Both the position numbers and the translations under genes were made by a program. This document shows positions 1 to 9,670 of a stretch of DNA of 64,000 nucleotides, one piece after another; positions within the stretch are counted from its first letter, which is position 1, and the number at the start of each line of letters is the position of its first letter. Under the pieces are notes generated by a model that saw only the letters and a program-made list of their open reading frames with translations, was not told where the DNA came from and searched no databases. The stretch lies in the NCBI GenBank assembly GCA_964631955.1, contig CAZWBA010000009.1, positions 74,618 through 138,617 on the forward strand, written 5' to 3'. The stretch comes from CAMLJR01 sp964631955. Lineage in GTDB: Bacteria > Pseudomonadota > Gammaproteobacteria > Pseudomonadales > CAMLJR01.

Positions 1-1208
1 CCAGCGCGCCGGTGTTGTCGGCCTTTGCCGGCGAAACGCTGACAGGAATCGCCATCGTCAACGGCGGCGACAGCTTCCGCGTAACGCTCGCGCTGAGCGC
101 CCCGGTCAAATACTCCGTGACCACCCTGCAAAACCCCGAGCGCCTCGTCATCGATCTCGCCGATACCCGTCTGCAGACCAAAATCGCTTCCGTGCCCCTC
201 GCCAATACACCCGTGAAAAAGCTGCGCAGCGGTATTCGCAATGGCGATAACCTGCGGCTCGTCTTCGAGCTGGAGCAGCCGATGCAGCCGCGCGCCGAGC
301 TTGTCGCCGCCGAGCTTGCGGTCGAACTGACGCGCAGGAACTCCCGTCACGCATCGCGAAGCGCGGCGGCGTCTCGTTCACCGGCCAGAACGGAAGCCGC
401 TAGCGCCGAACCCGCCAGGCCGAAGCCGGTGAAAGTGGCCGATGCCGGCAGCCAGCGCGATGTCGTGATTGCGATCGATGCGGGGCACGGTGGCAACGAC
501 CCCGGCGCGGTCGGCTCGGGCAAGTTGATGGAAAAGCATGTGACGCTGGCAATCGCCCGCGAGCTGGCAGCCCAGATCAATCGCGAGCGCGGTTACAAGG
601 CCGTGCTGACGCGCAATTCCGATGTGTTCCTGCCGTTGAAGGCGCGCCGCAATCTGGCGCGGAAGGCCCAGGCTGATCTGATGATTTCGATCCACGCCGA
701 TTCGTTCGCGGATAAAAGCGCGGAGGGCGGCTCGGTTTTCGCGCTGTCGACCCGTGGTGCGACCAGCACGATGGCGGCGTTTCTGGCTGAAAGCGAGAAC
801 AACGCCGATGCCATCGGCGGCGTGCCTGTCGAAGGCAAGAACGACGATCTCGTCAAAGTGCTGGCCGATTTGTCGCTCACCGAAACGATGAATTCGAGCC
901 TGACGATCGGCCGGGATGTGCTGCGCTCGATGAATGGCATTACGCGTCTGCACAGCCAGCGCGTCGAGCAGGCGGCATTCGTGGTGTTGAAGTCGCCGGA
1001 TACGCCGTCGATCCTGGTGGAAACGGGTTTTATTTCGAATCCGAAGGAATCGCGCCGTCTGGCCTCGCGCGACTATCAAAAACAGATGGCTGGCGCGATC
1101 TTCCAGGGCGTCGACCGCTATTTCTCGCGCAACCCGCCGCCCAATACATACCTTGCGGCGAAACGTCGCAATGCGCGCGATAACGATACGCTCGCCAGCG
1201 CTCCGTAA
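1..1208 (+). CDS. amiB: N-acetylmuramoyl-L-alanine amidase, AmiB/AmiC type (5' end outside window)
   Basis: This is a periplasmic zinc amidase that cuts the lactyl-peptide bond of peptidoglycan to split daughter cells. The reading frame is open from base 3, so the signal peptide and start lie outside the window; the first in-frame GTG at 12 is probably internal. An N-terminal AMIN-type beta domain covers about the first 95 residues. A variable Ala/Arg-rich linker follows, then an Amidase_3 domain with the Zn-ligand motif DAGHGGNDPG, the second histidine in SIHADSF and the catalytic glutamate in ILVETGFISN. The C-terminus stops shortly after NPPPNTYLA, where many AmiB proteins continue into a LysM domain; none is present here. 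Position directly upstream of mutL-miaA-hfq supports amiB rather than amiC by synteny. Confidence 0.9.
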   Translation, partial: SAPVLSAFAGETLTGIAIVNGGDSFRVTLALSAPVKYSVTTLQNPERLVIDLADTRLQTKIASVPLANTPVKKLRSGIRNGDNLRLVFELEQPMQPRAELVAAELAVELTRRNSRHASRSAAASRSPARTEAASAEPARPKPVKVADAGSQRDVVIAIDAGHGGNDPGAVGSGKLMEKHVTLAIARELAAQINRERGYKAVLTRNSDVFLPLKARRNLARKAQADLMISIHADSFADKSAEGGSVFALSTRGATSTMAAFLAESENNADAIGGVPVEGKNDDLVKVLADLSLTETMNSSLTIGRDVLRSMNGITRLHSQRVEQAAFVVLKSPDTPSILVETGFISNPKESRRLASRDYQKQMAGAIFQGVDRYFSRNPPPNTYLAAKRRNARDNDTLASAP

Positions 1209-1323
1209 TTTTTTCCACTCGCTGTATTTTCTTCTCGCCGTAACTCCCGGAAGAAACTCCACGTTCGCGCCGTCCGCGGTTTATGATGCGCGCTTTCCGA
1301 CACGCCGGGGTTTTTCTTCCGCA

Positions 1324-3141
1324 ATGCCAAAAATCCAGATTCTCAGCCCTCGCCTTGCCAATCAGATTGCTGCCGGTGAAGTCGTCGAGCGGCCGGCGTC
1401 GGTCATCAAGGAGCTGCTGGAAAACAGCCTCGATTCGGGGGCGACGCGTATCGAGGTCGACATCGAGGCAGGCGGGGTGAATCTGATGCGCGTGCGCGAT
1501 GATGGTTGCGGTATCGATCGCGACGACCTGCCGTTATCGCTCGCCCGTCACGCCACCAGCAAGATTGCCGAGCTGGAGGATCTTGAAGCTGTCGCCAGTC
1601 TGGGGTTTCGCGGCGAAGCACTCGCGAGTATCAGTTCGGTTTCGCGTCTCGCCATTACGTCGAATCCGCATGACAGCGCTGGCGATGGCTGGTGCGCGCG
1701 TTGCGAAGGTCGCGATATGGCGGTGACGATCGAACCTGCGCCGCATCCGCGCGGTACGACCGTCGAGGTGCGCGATTTATTTTTCAACACACCTGCGCGC
1801 CGCAAATTTTTACGCGCGGAAAAAACCGAGTTCGGCCATATCGAGGATACGCTGAAAAAAATAGCGCTGAGCCGCTTCGATACCACTTTCGTTTTAAAGC
1901 ACAATGGCCGCGTCGTGCAGCAACTGCGCGCTGCACAATCCGAACTGGAAAAAGAGCGCCGCGTCGCCGCGCTGTGTGGCCCGGAGTTTATCGAGCATGT
2001 GGTCGCCATAGAAAATCGCATTGGCGATTTGCGTTTATTCGGCTGGGTGGCGCTGCCAACGTTTTCCCGCAGCCAGGCCGATCTGCAATATTTTTATGTG
2101 AACGGGCGTGCAGTGCGGGACAAGCTGGTGAGTCACGCGGTGCGTCAGGCCTATCAGGATGTGCTTTACCACGGTCGTCATCCCGCCTTCGTGCTTTATC
2201 TCGAAATCGATCCGTTAAACGTCGATGTGAACGTGCATCCGACCAAACATGAAGTGCGCTTTCGCGAAGGCCGCAGTGTGCACGATTTTATTTTTCGCAC
2301 CCTGCATCGCGCGCTGGCGGAAGTGCGTCCGCAATCTCAGGTTGAAGCGGCGGAGCGTGACGCGCAGGCTGCGGCGAATTTATTGTCGCAACCGTCTGTT
2401 ATTTCGCAGCAGCCGGCTTTGCAGTTGCCTGTGCGCAGCGCGGCGCCTGCACAATTTGCGTCGAATAATTTCGGCGTGCGCGAACAGATCGGCGCGTATC
2501 GCGAGTTGTATGCGGTCGATAATTCGGTGCCAGGAATACCTGCGCAGAACGGCGAAATTCCGCCGCTGGGTTTCGCGCTCGCGCAACTGCAGGGGATTTA
2601 TATTCTGGCGGAAAACGCGCAGGGTCTCGTGCTGGTCGATATGCATGCAGCGCACGAGCGCATCACTTATGAGCGCATGAAAGCTGCGCGCGACGGTGAG
2701 GGGATTCGCTCGCAGCCGCTACTGGTGCCGCGCTCGGTTGCGGTGAGTTCGCGCGAAGCCGATTGCGCCGAGCAAAATGCAGCAGAATTCGCATCGTTCG
2801 GAATTTCACTCGAACGCGCGGGGCCTGAAACCGTATTGATTCGTGAAGTGCCAATTTTGCTGCGCGATGGTGACGTCGAACAGCTCGTGCGCGATGTGCT
2901 CGCCGATTTACTCGAACATGGCAGCTCCGCGCGTATCGAAGCATGCAGCAATGAAATCCTTGCCACGATGGCGTGTCATGGTTCGGTGCGCGCGAATCGA
3001 AAACTCACTGTCGCCGAAATGAATGCGCTGTTGCGGGATATGGAAGAAACCGAGCGCAGCGGACAATGCAATCACGGCCGCCCGACCTGGGTGCAGATGA
3101 GCATGGGTGAGCTGGATAAATTATTTTTGCGCGGGCGATGA
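1324..3141 (+). CDS. mutL: DNA mismatch repair protein MutL
   Basis: MutL couples MutS mismatch recognition to strand incision. The protein is 605 residues from ATG 1324 (MPKIQILSPRLANQ); the longer open frame back to 1153 overlaps amiB and has no MutL-like residues. The N-terminal GHKL ATPase shows ENSLDSGAT, DDGCGID and GFRGEAL, followed by the transducer domain with NVHPTKHEVRF. After a Gln/Ala-rich linker, the C-terminal dimerisation domain carries DMHAAHERITYE, the position of the DQHAx2Ex4E endonuclease motif with Met in place of Gln, plus ACHGSVRA and QCNHGRPT. It could therefore be a nicking MutL, as in organisms without MutH. miaA follows after 73 bases. Confidence 0.97.
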   Translation: MPKIQILSPRLANQIAAGEVVERPASVIKELLENSLDSGATRIEVDIEAGGVNLMRVRDDGCGIDRDDLPLSLARHATSKIAELEDLEAVASLGFRGEALASISSVSRLAITSNPHDSAGDGWCARCEGRDMAVTIEPAPHPRGTTVEVRDLFFNTPARRKFLRAEKTEFGHIEDTLKKIALSRFDTTFVLKHNGRVVQQLRAAQSELEKERRVAALCGPEFIEHVVAIENRIGDLRLFGWVALPTFSRSQADLQYFYVNGRAVRDKLVSHAVRQAYQDVLYHGRHPAFVLYLEIDPLNVDVNVHPTKHEVRFREGRSVHDFIFRTLHRALAEVRPQSQVEAAERDAQAAANLLSQPSVISQQPALQLPVRSAAPAQFASNNFGVREQIGAYRELYAVDNSVPGIPAQNGEIPPLGFALAQLQGIYILAENAQGLVLVDMHAAHERITYERMKAARDGEGIRSQPLLVPRSVAVSSREADCAEQNAAEFASFGISLERAGPETVLIREVPILLRDGDVEQLVRDVLADLLEHGSSARIEACSNEILATMACHGSVRANRKLTVAEMNALLRDMEETERSGQCNHGRPTWVQMSMGELDKLFLRGR

Positions 3142-3214
3142 GCGCTGCGCAAAATGAATTGATTCGTCGAAATGAAAATTGTCTGCGCACATTGGCGCGC
3201 TGCCGCGAAATTCA

Positions 3215-4216
3215 ATGAATAAAACTGCTGTAATTTGTCTGATGGGGCCGACGGCGTCGGGAAAAACGGCGCTCGCGCTCGAAATTGCAAAACATTATCC
3301 CTGCGAAATCATCAGTGTCGATTCTGCGCTGGTTTATCGCGACATGAATATCGGCACGGCCAAACCGACGGCAGCCGAACTTGCCCAGGTGCCGCATCAT
3401 CTCATCGATATTCTCGATCCCGCGCAAACGTATTCCGCGGCCGATTTTCGCCGCGATGCCCTGCGTCTGATCGGCGAAATCCGGGCGCGCGACCGCGTCC
3501 CTCTGCTGGTCGGCGGTACCATGCTGTATTTCCGCGTGCTGCAGGAGGGGATCGCGGAAATGCCATCGGCGAACCCCGAGGTGCGCGAGGCGATCGCGCG
3601 CGAAGCCGCCGAACAGGGCTGGCCTGCACTGCATGCCGAGCTGGCGCGCGTCGATCCGGTCGCGGCGGCGCGGATTCATCCTCGGCATTCGCAGCGCATT
3701 CAGCGTGCGCTGGAGGTTTTCAGGGTCACCGGTGTGCCGATATCGCAATGGCACGCGGAGGGTAATGCGCAGCCGGCGGTGGCGAGCGATGCCGATGCGC
3801 TGCGCTGGATCAATCTCGCGGTTGCGCCCAGGGATCGCAAGCTATTGCATGCGCGCATCGCGGCGCGCTTCGAGAGCATGCTGGCTGCCGGTTTCGTCGA
3901 TGAGGTGGCGGCGTTGAAAGCACGCGGTGATTTGCATGCCGATCTGCCGTCGATTCGCGCCGTCGGCTATCGTCAGGTGTGGGATTATCTGGAACAGCGA
4001 ATCGATTACGCAGACATGGTCGAAAAAGGCATTGCCGCAACCCGTCAGCTCGCCAAACGACAATTCACCTGGCTGCGCTCCTGGCCCGATCTATGCTGGT
4101 TTTATACAGATTCCGTGCAGCGAGTGGTGGAAATCACACCGCCCATGACGCTCGATGGCTCGACGGATTATCTGGACGCAGTCGTCTTGAAATATCTCGG
4201 TGGCATCTCCATCTAA
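3215..4216 (+). CDS. miaA: tRNA dimethylallyltransferase MiaA
   Basis: MiaA transfers the dimethylallyl group of DMAPP to N6 of A37 in tRNAs reading UNN codons. The protein is 333 residues from ATG 3215 (MNKTAVICLMGPTASGKT); the upstream frame to 3179 adds 12 non-family residues. The P-loop GPTASGKTAL is at residues 10-19. The family signatures DSALVYRDMNIGTAKP, HHLIDILDP and VGGTMLYF are present, and the RAVGYRQVWDYL segment near the C-terminus contacts tRNA. It lies between mutL and hfq, as in most gammaproteobacteria. Confidence 0.97.
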   Translation: MNKTAVICLMGPTASGKTALALEIAKHYPCEIISVDSALVYRDMNIGTAKPTAAELAQVPHHLIDILDPAQTYSAADFRRDALRLIGEIRARDRVPLLVGGTMLYFRVLQEGIAEMPSANPEVREAIAREAAEQGWPALHAELARVDPVAAARIHPRHSQRIQRALEVFRVTGVPISQWHAEGNAQPAVASDADALRWINLAVAPRDRKLLHARIAARFESMLAAGFVDEVAALKARGDLHADLPSIRAVGYRQVWDYLEQRIDYADMVEKGIAATRQLAKRQFTWLRSWPDLCWFYTDSVQRVVEITPPMTLDGSTDYLDAVVLKYLGGISI

Positions 4217-4436
4217 AGCATGGACTTGCGATATACTTGTAAAGTTTTTCGATAGTTGCCGAACCTCCAGCGCGGTTATCGGTCGTATCTGAGGCTGTTC
4301 AAAACGGGTAACCGGGCGAAAAAGCAACGACCTCGCCGCGAGGCGATACGCAATCGATGTACGGTCAAATCTGGTCTCACGAGCTTACATTCATTCATTC
4401 CCCGATTTGGGGCATTACAAAAAAAGGAGAAATAAA

Positions 4437-4697
4437 ATGTCAAAAGGGCACACGCTACAAGACCCTTATTTGAACATTTTGCGTAAAGAGCGCATTCCGG
4501 TATCCATCTATCTGGTCAATGGCATCAAGCTGCAGGGGCAGATCGAATCGTTCGACCAGTTCGTCGTGCTGCTCAAGAACACCGTCAGTCAGATGGTTTA
4601 CAAGCACGCTATCTCCACCGTAGTACCTTCTCGCGTGGTGCGTTTGCCGATGGCAAATCCGCAGGCCGAAGGAGAAGAAGGCGAAGACCTCGAGTGA
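4437..4697 (+). CDS. hfq: RNA chaperone Hfq
   Basis: Hfq is a hexameric Sm-like protein that pairs small RNAs with mRNAs. The protein is 86 residues from ATG 4437, with a clear ribosome-binding site AAGGAGA at 4424-4430. The Sm1 region (IPVSIYLVNGIKLQGQIESF) and the Sm2 motif (YKHAISTVVPSR) are intact, including the proximal-face KH pair. The short acidic C-terminal tail (GEEGEDLE) is typical of non-enteric Hfq. It starts 220 bases after miaA, so a separate hfq promoter inside that gap is likely, and hflX follows 24 bases later. Confidence 0.98.
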   Translation: MSKGHTLQDPYLNILRKERIPVSIYLVNGIKLQGQIESFDQFVVLLKNTVSQMVYKHAISTVVPSRVVRLPMANPQAEGEEGEDLE

Positions 4698-4721
4698 GGT
4701 TGCAGGCGGAGAATGTGATCG

Positions 4722-6008
4722 TTGCTCTTTGAGCGCCCCCAATCCGGCGAGCGCGTGGTTCTGGTACATGTCGATTTTACCGGTCATGCGGAAAGTGAGG
4801 ATCTGCGGGAATTCGAGGAGCTGGCTGTCTCCGCCGGTGCATTGCCCGTCGTCACGGTGACGGGCAGGCGCGCCACCCCTGATCCCCATCTCTTCGTAGG
4901 CGCTGGCAAGCTGGAAGAAATTCGCAGCGCGGTTGCGGCATACGAAGCCGAACTGGTCCTTTTCAATCACGCCCTGCGCCCCAGTCAGGAGCGTAATCTC
5001 GAGCGCGAGCTGAAATGCCGTGTGCTCGATCGCACAGGTCTGATTCTCGATATCTTCGCGCAGCGGGCGCGCACCTACGAAGGCAAGCTGCAGGTCGAGC
5101 TGGCTCAGCTGCAGCATATGTCGACGCGACTCGTGCGCGGCTGGACGCACCTTGAGCGCCAGAAGGGCGGCATCGGTTTGCGCGGTCCTGGTGAAACGCA
5201 GCTCGAAACCGATCGCCGTCTATTGCGCGAACGGATCAAGGCGATCAATTCACGCCTCGAAAAAGTTCGCGTTCAGCGCCGGCAGGCAGGACGTGCGCGT
5301 GCTCGCGCCGAAGTTCCCACCGTCGCTTTGGTCGGGTATACCAACGCCGGCAAATCGACTCTGTTCAATGCGCTGACGCAGGCCGATGTCTATGCGGCCG
5401 ACCAGTTATTCGCAACTCTCGATCCGACATTGCGCCGCGTTTCCATTCCTTCGATCGGCCCGGTGTTGCTGGCAGATACCGTGGGTTTCATCCGCCATCT
5501 GCCGCATAAACTGGTGGAGGCATTTCGTGCGACGCTGGAGCAGGTCGCGGATGCCGATCTGCTTCTGCATGTTGTCGATTGCGCTGCGCCCGAACGCGAC
5601 GACACGATCGGGCATGTGGTCAAGGTGCTCGAAGAAATTGGCGCCGAGGCAATACCGCGCCTCGATGTATTCAACAAAATCGATGTCACGGGCAACGCCC
5701 CGCGCATCGATCGCAACGAGAGCGACATGCCGCAGCGCGTATGGGTATCGGCGCAGCAGCGGCAGGGTCTGGAACTTATCGAGCGCGCGCTGGCCGAACT
5801 GCTCGGCCGCAAATTGTTCGCCGGTAAGATCGTGCTCGATAATCGCATGGGACGTTTGCGCTCCCGGCTTTACGCGGCCGGTGCCGTCGTGAGCGAAACA
5901 ATGCAGGAAGATGGCAGTGCGTTGTTGAATGTGAAGTTGCCCGAGCAGGATTGGCAGCGCTTATTGCGAGCAGAAAATCTGAATGCCACCGCGCTTGCGC
6001 CTCAATGA
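4722..6008 (+). CDS. hflX: Ribosome-splitting GTPase HflX
   Basis: HflX is an Obg-like GTPase that binds 50S subunits and rescues stalled ribosomes under stress. The protein is 428 residues. The best start is TTG 4722 (LFERPQSGERVVLVHVDF), preceded by GGCGGAGA; no in-frame ATG or GTG lies nearby. The N-terminal HflX domain includes the GxGE motif region (LRGPGETQLETDRR), followed by a coiled linker. The G domain has the P-loop GYTNAGKST, switch region FATLDPT, the G3 motif DTVGFI and the G4 motif NKID. The order hfq-hflX-hflK-hflC is the usual operon. Confidence 0.96.
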   Translation: MLFERPQSGERVVLVHVDFTGHAESEDLREFEELAVSAGALPVVTVTGRRATPDPHLFVGAGKLEEIRSAVAAYEAELVLFNHALRPSQERNLERELKCRVLDRTGLILDIFAQRARTYEGKLQVELAQLQHMSTRLVRGWTHLERQKGGIGLRGPGETQLETDRRLLRERIKAINSRLEKVRVQRRQAGRARARAEVPTVALVGYTNAGKSTLFNALTQADVYAADQLFATLDPTLRRVSIPSIGPVLLADTVGFIRHLPHKLVEAFRATLEQVADADLLLHVVDCAAPERDDTIGHVVKVLEEIGAEAIPRLDVFNKIDVTGNAPRIDRNESDMPQRVWVSAQQRQGLELIERALAELLGRKLFAGKIVLDNRMGRLRSRLYAAGAVVSETMQEDGSALLNVKLPEQDWQRLLRAENLNATALAPQ

Positions 6009-6174
6009 TTCTTTGGCGCGTTAATTTCTTTTAGCGCACAACTCAACTTGGTAGACTGCGACCCCGCGCAATGGCGCGATTGCCTGCTCGATTAATGAAT
6101 GGACGATGATCCGGCGGCAGTGTTTTTCTGAAGCAGATATTCAATGCAAATCGACTTTCAAGCCGGAGAATGTT

Positions 6175-7296
6175 ATGGCGTGGAATGAGCCGGGCGGAAA
6201 CAAGCCCAAAGATCCCTGGGGCGGTGGCGATCAAGGTCCGCCGGACCTCGATGAAGCGCTGAAAAAATTCCAGGAAAAAATCAACGGATTGTTCGGCGGT
6301 GGAAAAAAATCGAGCGGCGGAAGCGGTGGCGGTGATATCGGCGGTGTCGCGATACTGGCCGGCATTCTCGGTCTGATCATTTATGCCTATTTCGCGCTCT
6401 ATCAGCTCGATGAGCAGGAGCGCGCCGTGGTGCTGCGCCTCGGCAAATATCACGAGACGGTGAAGCCCGGTCTGCACTGGAACTGGCCGCTGATCGATCG
6501 CGTCATGAAAGTGAACGTCACTAAAATTCAATCGGCGATGCATCGCTCGGTGATGCTCACGCAGGATGAAAATATCGTCGAGATTTCGATGTCGGTGCAG
6601 TATCTCATCGCCGATCCGCAGAGTTATCTGCTCAAGGTGAAGCAGCCCGAAGGCAGCCTGGAGCAGGCGATGGAAAGCTCGCTGCGTCATGTGGTCGGCG
6701 GCACGGTGATGGATCGCATCATCACCGATGGCCGCGAACAGGTGGCGGTCGATGTACAGCAGCGTCTGCAGCAATATCTCGATGCCTATCAAACCGGTAT
6801 TCAGGTCGCGAAAGTGAATATCGAAGACGCGCACGCGCCTTCACAAGTGCAGGATGCGTTCAACGATGTGCCGCGTGCGAAAGAAGATCGCGAGCGTCTG
6901 AAAAACGAGGCGGAGACTTACGCGAATGGTGTCGTGCCGGAAGCGCGCGGTCGTGCGCAGCGTCAGCTTGAGGAGGCGAGTGCCTATCGCGATCAGGTCG
7001 TTGCGCGCGCCGAAGGTGAAGCTGCGCGCTTCGAAAAATTATTGGTCGAATACAAAAAATCGCCCGAAGTCACCCGTCAGCGTCTGTATGTCGATGCAGT
7101 GCAGGACGTGCTGAGTAGAAACAGCAAGGTGCTGGTCGATGCACAGGGCAGCAACAATATGATGTATCTGCCGCTCGACAAGTTACTCGACCGACAAAAC
7201 AGCGATCACGCGGTGACCACCAGCACGGAAGTTCAGCTGGAGTCATTGCCGCCGGTGCGGCGCGATAATTTGTCGCGCGGAAGAGAGGGGCGCTAA
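6175..7296 (+). CDS. hflK: FtsH modulator subunit HflK
   Basis: HflK and HflC form the membrane SPFH cage around the FtsH protease and restrain it. The protein is 373 residues from ATG 6175 (MAWNEPGGNKPKD), with GGAGA seven bases upstream. A Gly-rich cytoplasmic segment with GGGKKSSGGSGGG precedes a single transmembrane helix (about residues 55-75). The SPFH/band 7 domain follows, then an Ala/Glu/Arg-rich helix with EARGRAQRQLEEASAYRDQV. Its TAA stop abuts the hflC ATG, implying translational coupling. Confidence 0.97.
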   Translation: MAWNEPGGNKPKDPWGGGDQGPPDLDEALKKFQEKINGLFGGGKKSSGGSGGGDIGGVAILAGILGLIIYAYFALYQLDEQERAVVLRLGKYHETVKPGLHWNWPLIDRVMKVNVTKIQSAMHRSVMLTQDENIVEISMSVQYLIADPQSYLLKVKQPEGSLEQAMESSLRHVVGGTVMDRIITDGREQVAVDVQQRLQQYLDAYQTGIQVAKVNIEDAHAPSQVQDAFNDVPRAKEDRERLKNEAETYANGVVPEARGRAQRQLEEASAYRDQVVARAEGEAARFEKLLVEYKKSPEVTRQRLYVDAVQDVLSRNSKVLVDAQGSNNMMYLPLDKLLDRQNSDHAVTTSTEVQLESLPPVRRDNLSRGREGR

Positions 7297-8169
7297 ATGA
7301 ACAATAAATTATTGGGCATCGGAATCGTCTTCGCGCTGGCGCTGATTCTGCTCAGCAACAGTCTGTATATCGTCAGCGAAACCGAGCGCGGCGTACTGCT
7401 GCGTTTTGGCGAAGTGGTCAGCGCGGATATTCCGGTCGGCCTGCACGCAAAACTGCCGGTGATTTATACCGTGCGCAAATTCGACCGGCGTCTGATTACG
7501 CTCGATGCGCCTGCAGAGCGTTTTCTGACGGTCGAGAAAAAACCGCTCGATGTGGATTTCTACGCGAAATGGCGCATCAAGGACACCGCCCGTTTTTATA
7601 CGGCCACGAGCGGCGATGAGGCGCGCGCGCAGCAATTGCTGTTGCAGCGCATCAAGACCGGGCTGCGCAATCAGTTCGGCGAGCGCACGGTGCATGACGT
7701 GGTGTCGGGCGAGCGCGAATCGCTGATGATCGAACTGACGAAACAGCTCGATCAGATTGCGCGAGCCGAACTGGGTGTGGAGCTGGTCGATGTGCGCGTC
7801 AAGCGTATCGATCTGCCCGAGCAAGTCAGTCAGTCGGTATTCGATCGCATGAAATCCGAGCGTGAACGCGAAGCGCGCGAGCATCGTTCCACCGGTAAGG
7901 AGCTCGCGGAAAAAATTCGCGCGTCGGCCGATCGCGAGAAAATCGTCATCGAGGCGAATGCGTATCGCGAAGCGGAACAGATTCGAGGCGAAGGCGACGC
8001 CAAGGCATCGGCGATTTACGCGGCAGCGTACAAACAGGACCCCGAGTTTTACGCTTTCGTGCGCAGTCTCGATGCGTATCGCAAAAGCTTTGGCCAGAGC
8101 GGGGACGTGCTGGTCATCGATCCCAAAGGCGATTTCTTCAAATATCTGAATAATCAGCGCGGTCGCTGA
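7297..8169 (+). CDS. hflC: FtsH modulator subunit HflC
   Basis: HflC is the partner of HflK in the FtsH-associated SPFH complex. The protein is 290 residues, starting with the base after the hflK stop codon. An uncleaved N-terminal membrane helix (LGIGIVFALALILLSNSLYIV) anchors it with the bulk in the periplasm. The band 7 domain (VSETERGVLLRFGEVV onward) and the coiled helix region REKIVIEANAYREAEQIRGEGDA match the family. An intrinsic terminator 61 bases downstream ends the operon. Confidence 0.97.
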   Translation: MNNKLLGIGIVFALALILLSNSLYIVSETERGVLLRFGEVVSADIPVGLHAKLPVIYTVRKFDRRLITLDAPAERFLTVEKKPLDVDFYAKWRIKDTARFYTATSGDEARAQQLLLQRIKTGLRNQFGERTVHDVVSGERESLMIELTKQLDQIARAELGVELVDVRVKRIDLPEQVSQSVFDRMKSEREREAREHRSTGKELAEKIRASADREKIVIEANAYREAEQIRGEGDAKASAIYAAAYKQDPEFYAFVRSLDAYRKSFGQSGDVLVIDPKGDFFKYLNNQRGR

Positions 8170-8230
8170 TCGGGCTGAATGCGCAATGCGGCGGCTCAAA
8201 TCGCCGGATTGTTTGTGGTAACATCCCGCA

Positions 8231-8276
8231 CCCGGGCTGACCGCCCGCCACGGTAACGGTCAGACCGGGTTTTTTG
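8231..8276 (+). terminator. Rho-independent terminator after hflC
   Basis: The arms CCCGGGCTGACCG and CGGTCAGACCGGG form a stem of about 13 pairs (one mismatch) separated by a loop of about 13 bases. Six T follow directly. This ends the hfq-hflXKC transcription unit. Confidence 0.85.
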
Positions 8277-8411
8277 TGGGCGCGATATTTATCTGGCGTT
8301 GAAAGACATCGTCCTCATGCATTTCAACTACGCGGCTAATACCGCCTGGCGCGTCTTGCGCCCGAGCGGACCTGATTTCACCGAGTTTTTCATAATGGCG
8401 CGGAAGCGACT

Positions 8412-9602
8412 ATGACCACCGTCGATCGCTGGCTTTTGCCCGAGGGGGTGGAAGAGCTGCTACCCGAGCAGGCCGAGCGCGCCGAAACATTGCGCCGCCG
8501 TCTGCTCGATCTCTATCACAGCTGGGGTTATGACCTGATCATGCCGCCGCTGCTCGAATTCACCGATTCGCTGCTCATCGGTCTTGGCAGCGATGTCGAT
8601 TTGCTCACTTTCAAAGTGACCGATCAGCTGAGCGGGCGCACGATGGGCATTCGCGCGGATATCACGCCTCAGGTCGCGCGCATCGATGCGCACAGCCTGC
8701 AACGCGAAGGTCCGGTGCGGCTCTGCTACGCAGGCAGCGTTTTGCATACGCGCCCGAAATCCCTGCTCGCCTCGCGTTCGCCGATCCAGATCGGCGTCGA
8801 ATTCTATGGCGATGCCGGTCTTGCTTCCGATAGCGAAGTCATTCTGCTCATGCTCGAAACCCTGCGTGTCGCAGGCGTGGAGGCGATTACGCTCGATCTG
8901 GGGCACGTCGGTATTTATCGCGCGCTGGTGCAGGCGGCTGCATTGTCCAGCGACGATGAACAGGCCCTGTTCGACGCGCTGCAGCGCAAGGCTCAGGGCG
9001 ACATAGTTGCCGTGTTAGATCGTGCGGTCGCCGATGCGCGCTTGCGCGACTGGCTGTTGCAACTCAATCGCCTGCAGGGCGATATCGACGTGCTCAGGCG
9101 CGCCCGTGCGCTTTTTCAGGGTGCGCCCGCCGAAGTGGAAGTTGCGATCGATGAGCTGCTCGCGGTCGCGCATCACGTGCAGACGCGTCTGCCTGCGGTG
9201 AGTTTGTATTTCGATCTGGGAGAGCTGCGCGGCTATCACTATCACACCGGGTTGGTATTCGCCGCACTCGCTCCGGGCTGGGGCCAGGCGCTCGCGAATG
9301 GTGGGCGTTACGATCATATCGGCGAAGTCTTTGGGCGCGCGCGTCCGGCAACCGGTTTCAGTACGGATTTAAAAGCGCTGATTGCACTCGGCAGTGCGCA
9401 GCAGTTAGTAACACGCAAGGCAATTCTGGCGCCGGCAGAAAACGATATGGCGCTCTGGCAGACCGTGCAGAATTTGCGTGCAAATGGCGAGCGCGTGATT
9501 CAGGCGTTGCCGGGGCAATCGGTAGCGTCGAAAAATGAATTGGCGGAATGCGATCGCCAACTGGTTTTGCGCGATGGCAACTGGCAAATCGTGGCGCGTT
9601 GA
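8412..9602 (+). CDS. hisZ: ATP phosphoribosyltransferase regulatory subunit HisZ
   Basis: HisZ is a catalytically inactive paralogue of histidyl-tRNA synthetase that activates the short form of HisG in histidine biosynthesis. The protein is 396 residues from ATG 8412 (MTTVDRWLLPEGVEELLPEQA). It keeps the class II synthetase core (motif 2-like FKVTDQLSGRTMGIRADITPQVARI, and YYHTGLVFAALAPG near LANGGRYDHIGEVFGRARPATGFS) but lacks the tRNA-anticodon domain. No hisG lies in the window; hisZ-purA pairing is common in gamma- and betaproteobacteria. Confidence 0.95.
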   Translation: MTTVDRWLLPEGVEELLPEQAERAETLRRRLLDLYHSWGYDLIMPPLLEFTDSLLIGLGSDVDLLTFKVTDQLSGRTMGIRADITPQVARIDAHSLQREGPVRLCYAGSVLHTRPKSLLASRSPIQIGVEFYGDAGLASDSEVILLMLETLRVAGVEAITLDLGHVGIYRALVQAAALSSDDEQALFDALQRKAQGDIVAVLDRAVADARLRDWLLQLNRLQGDIDVLRRARALFQGAPAEVEVAIDELLAVAHHVQTRLPAVSLYFDLGELRGYHYHTGLVFAALAPGWGQALANGGRYDHIGEVFGRARPATGFSTDLKALIALGSAQQLVTRKAILAPAENDMALWQTVQNLRANGERVIQALPGQSVASKNELAECDRQLVLRDGNWQIVAR

Positions 9603-9670
9603 TTCGCGGGTCATTCGCAACGTTAAAAACACAGCAATGCATTCGATTTCATAATTTGAGTCTGGTGACA

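Noticed and set aside
378..1262. Long minus-strand open frame inside amiB
   Set aside because: It is Arg/His-rich, has no family motif and lies wholly antisense to a conserved gene; high GC produces such shadow frames.
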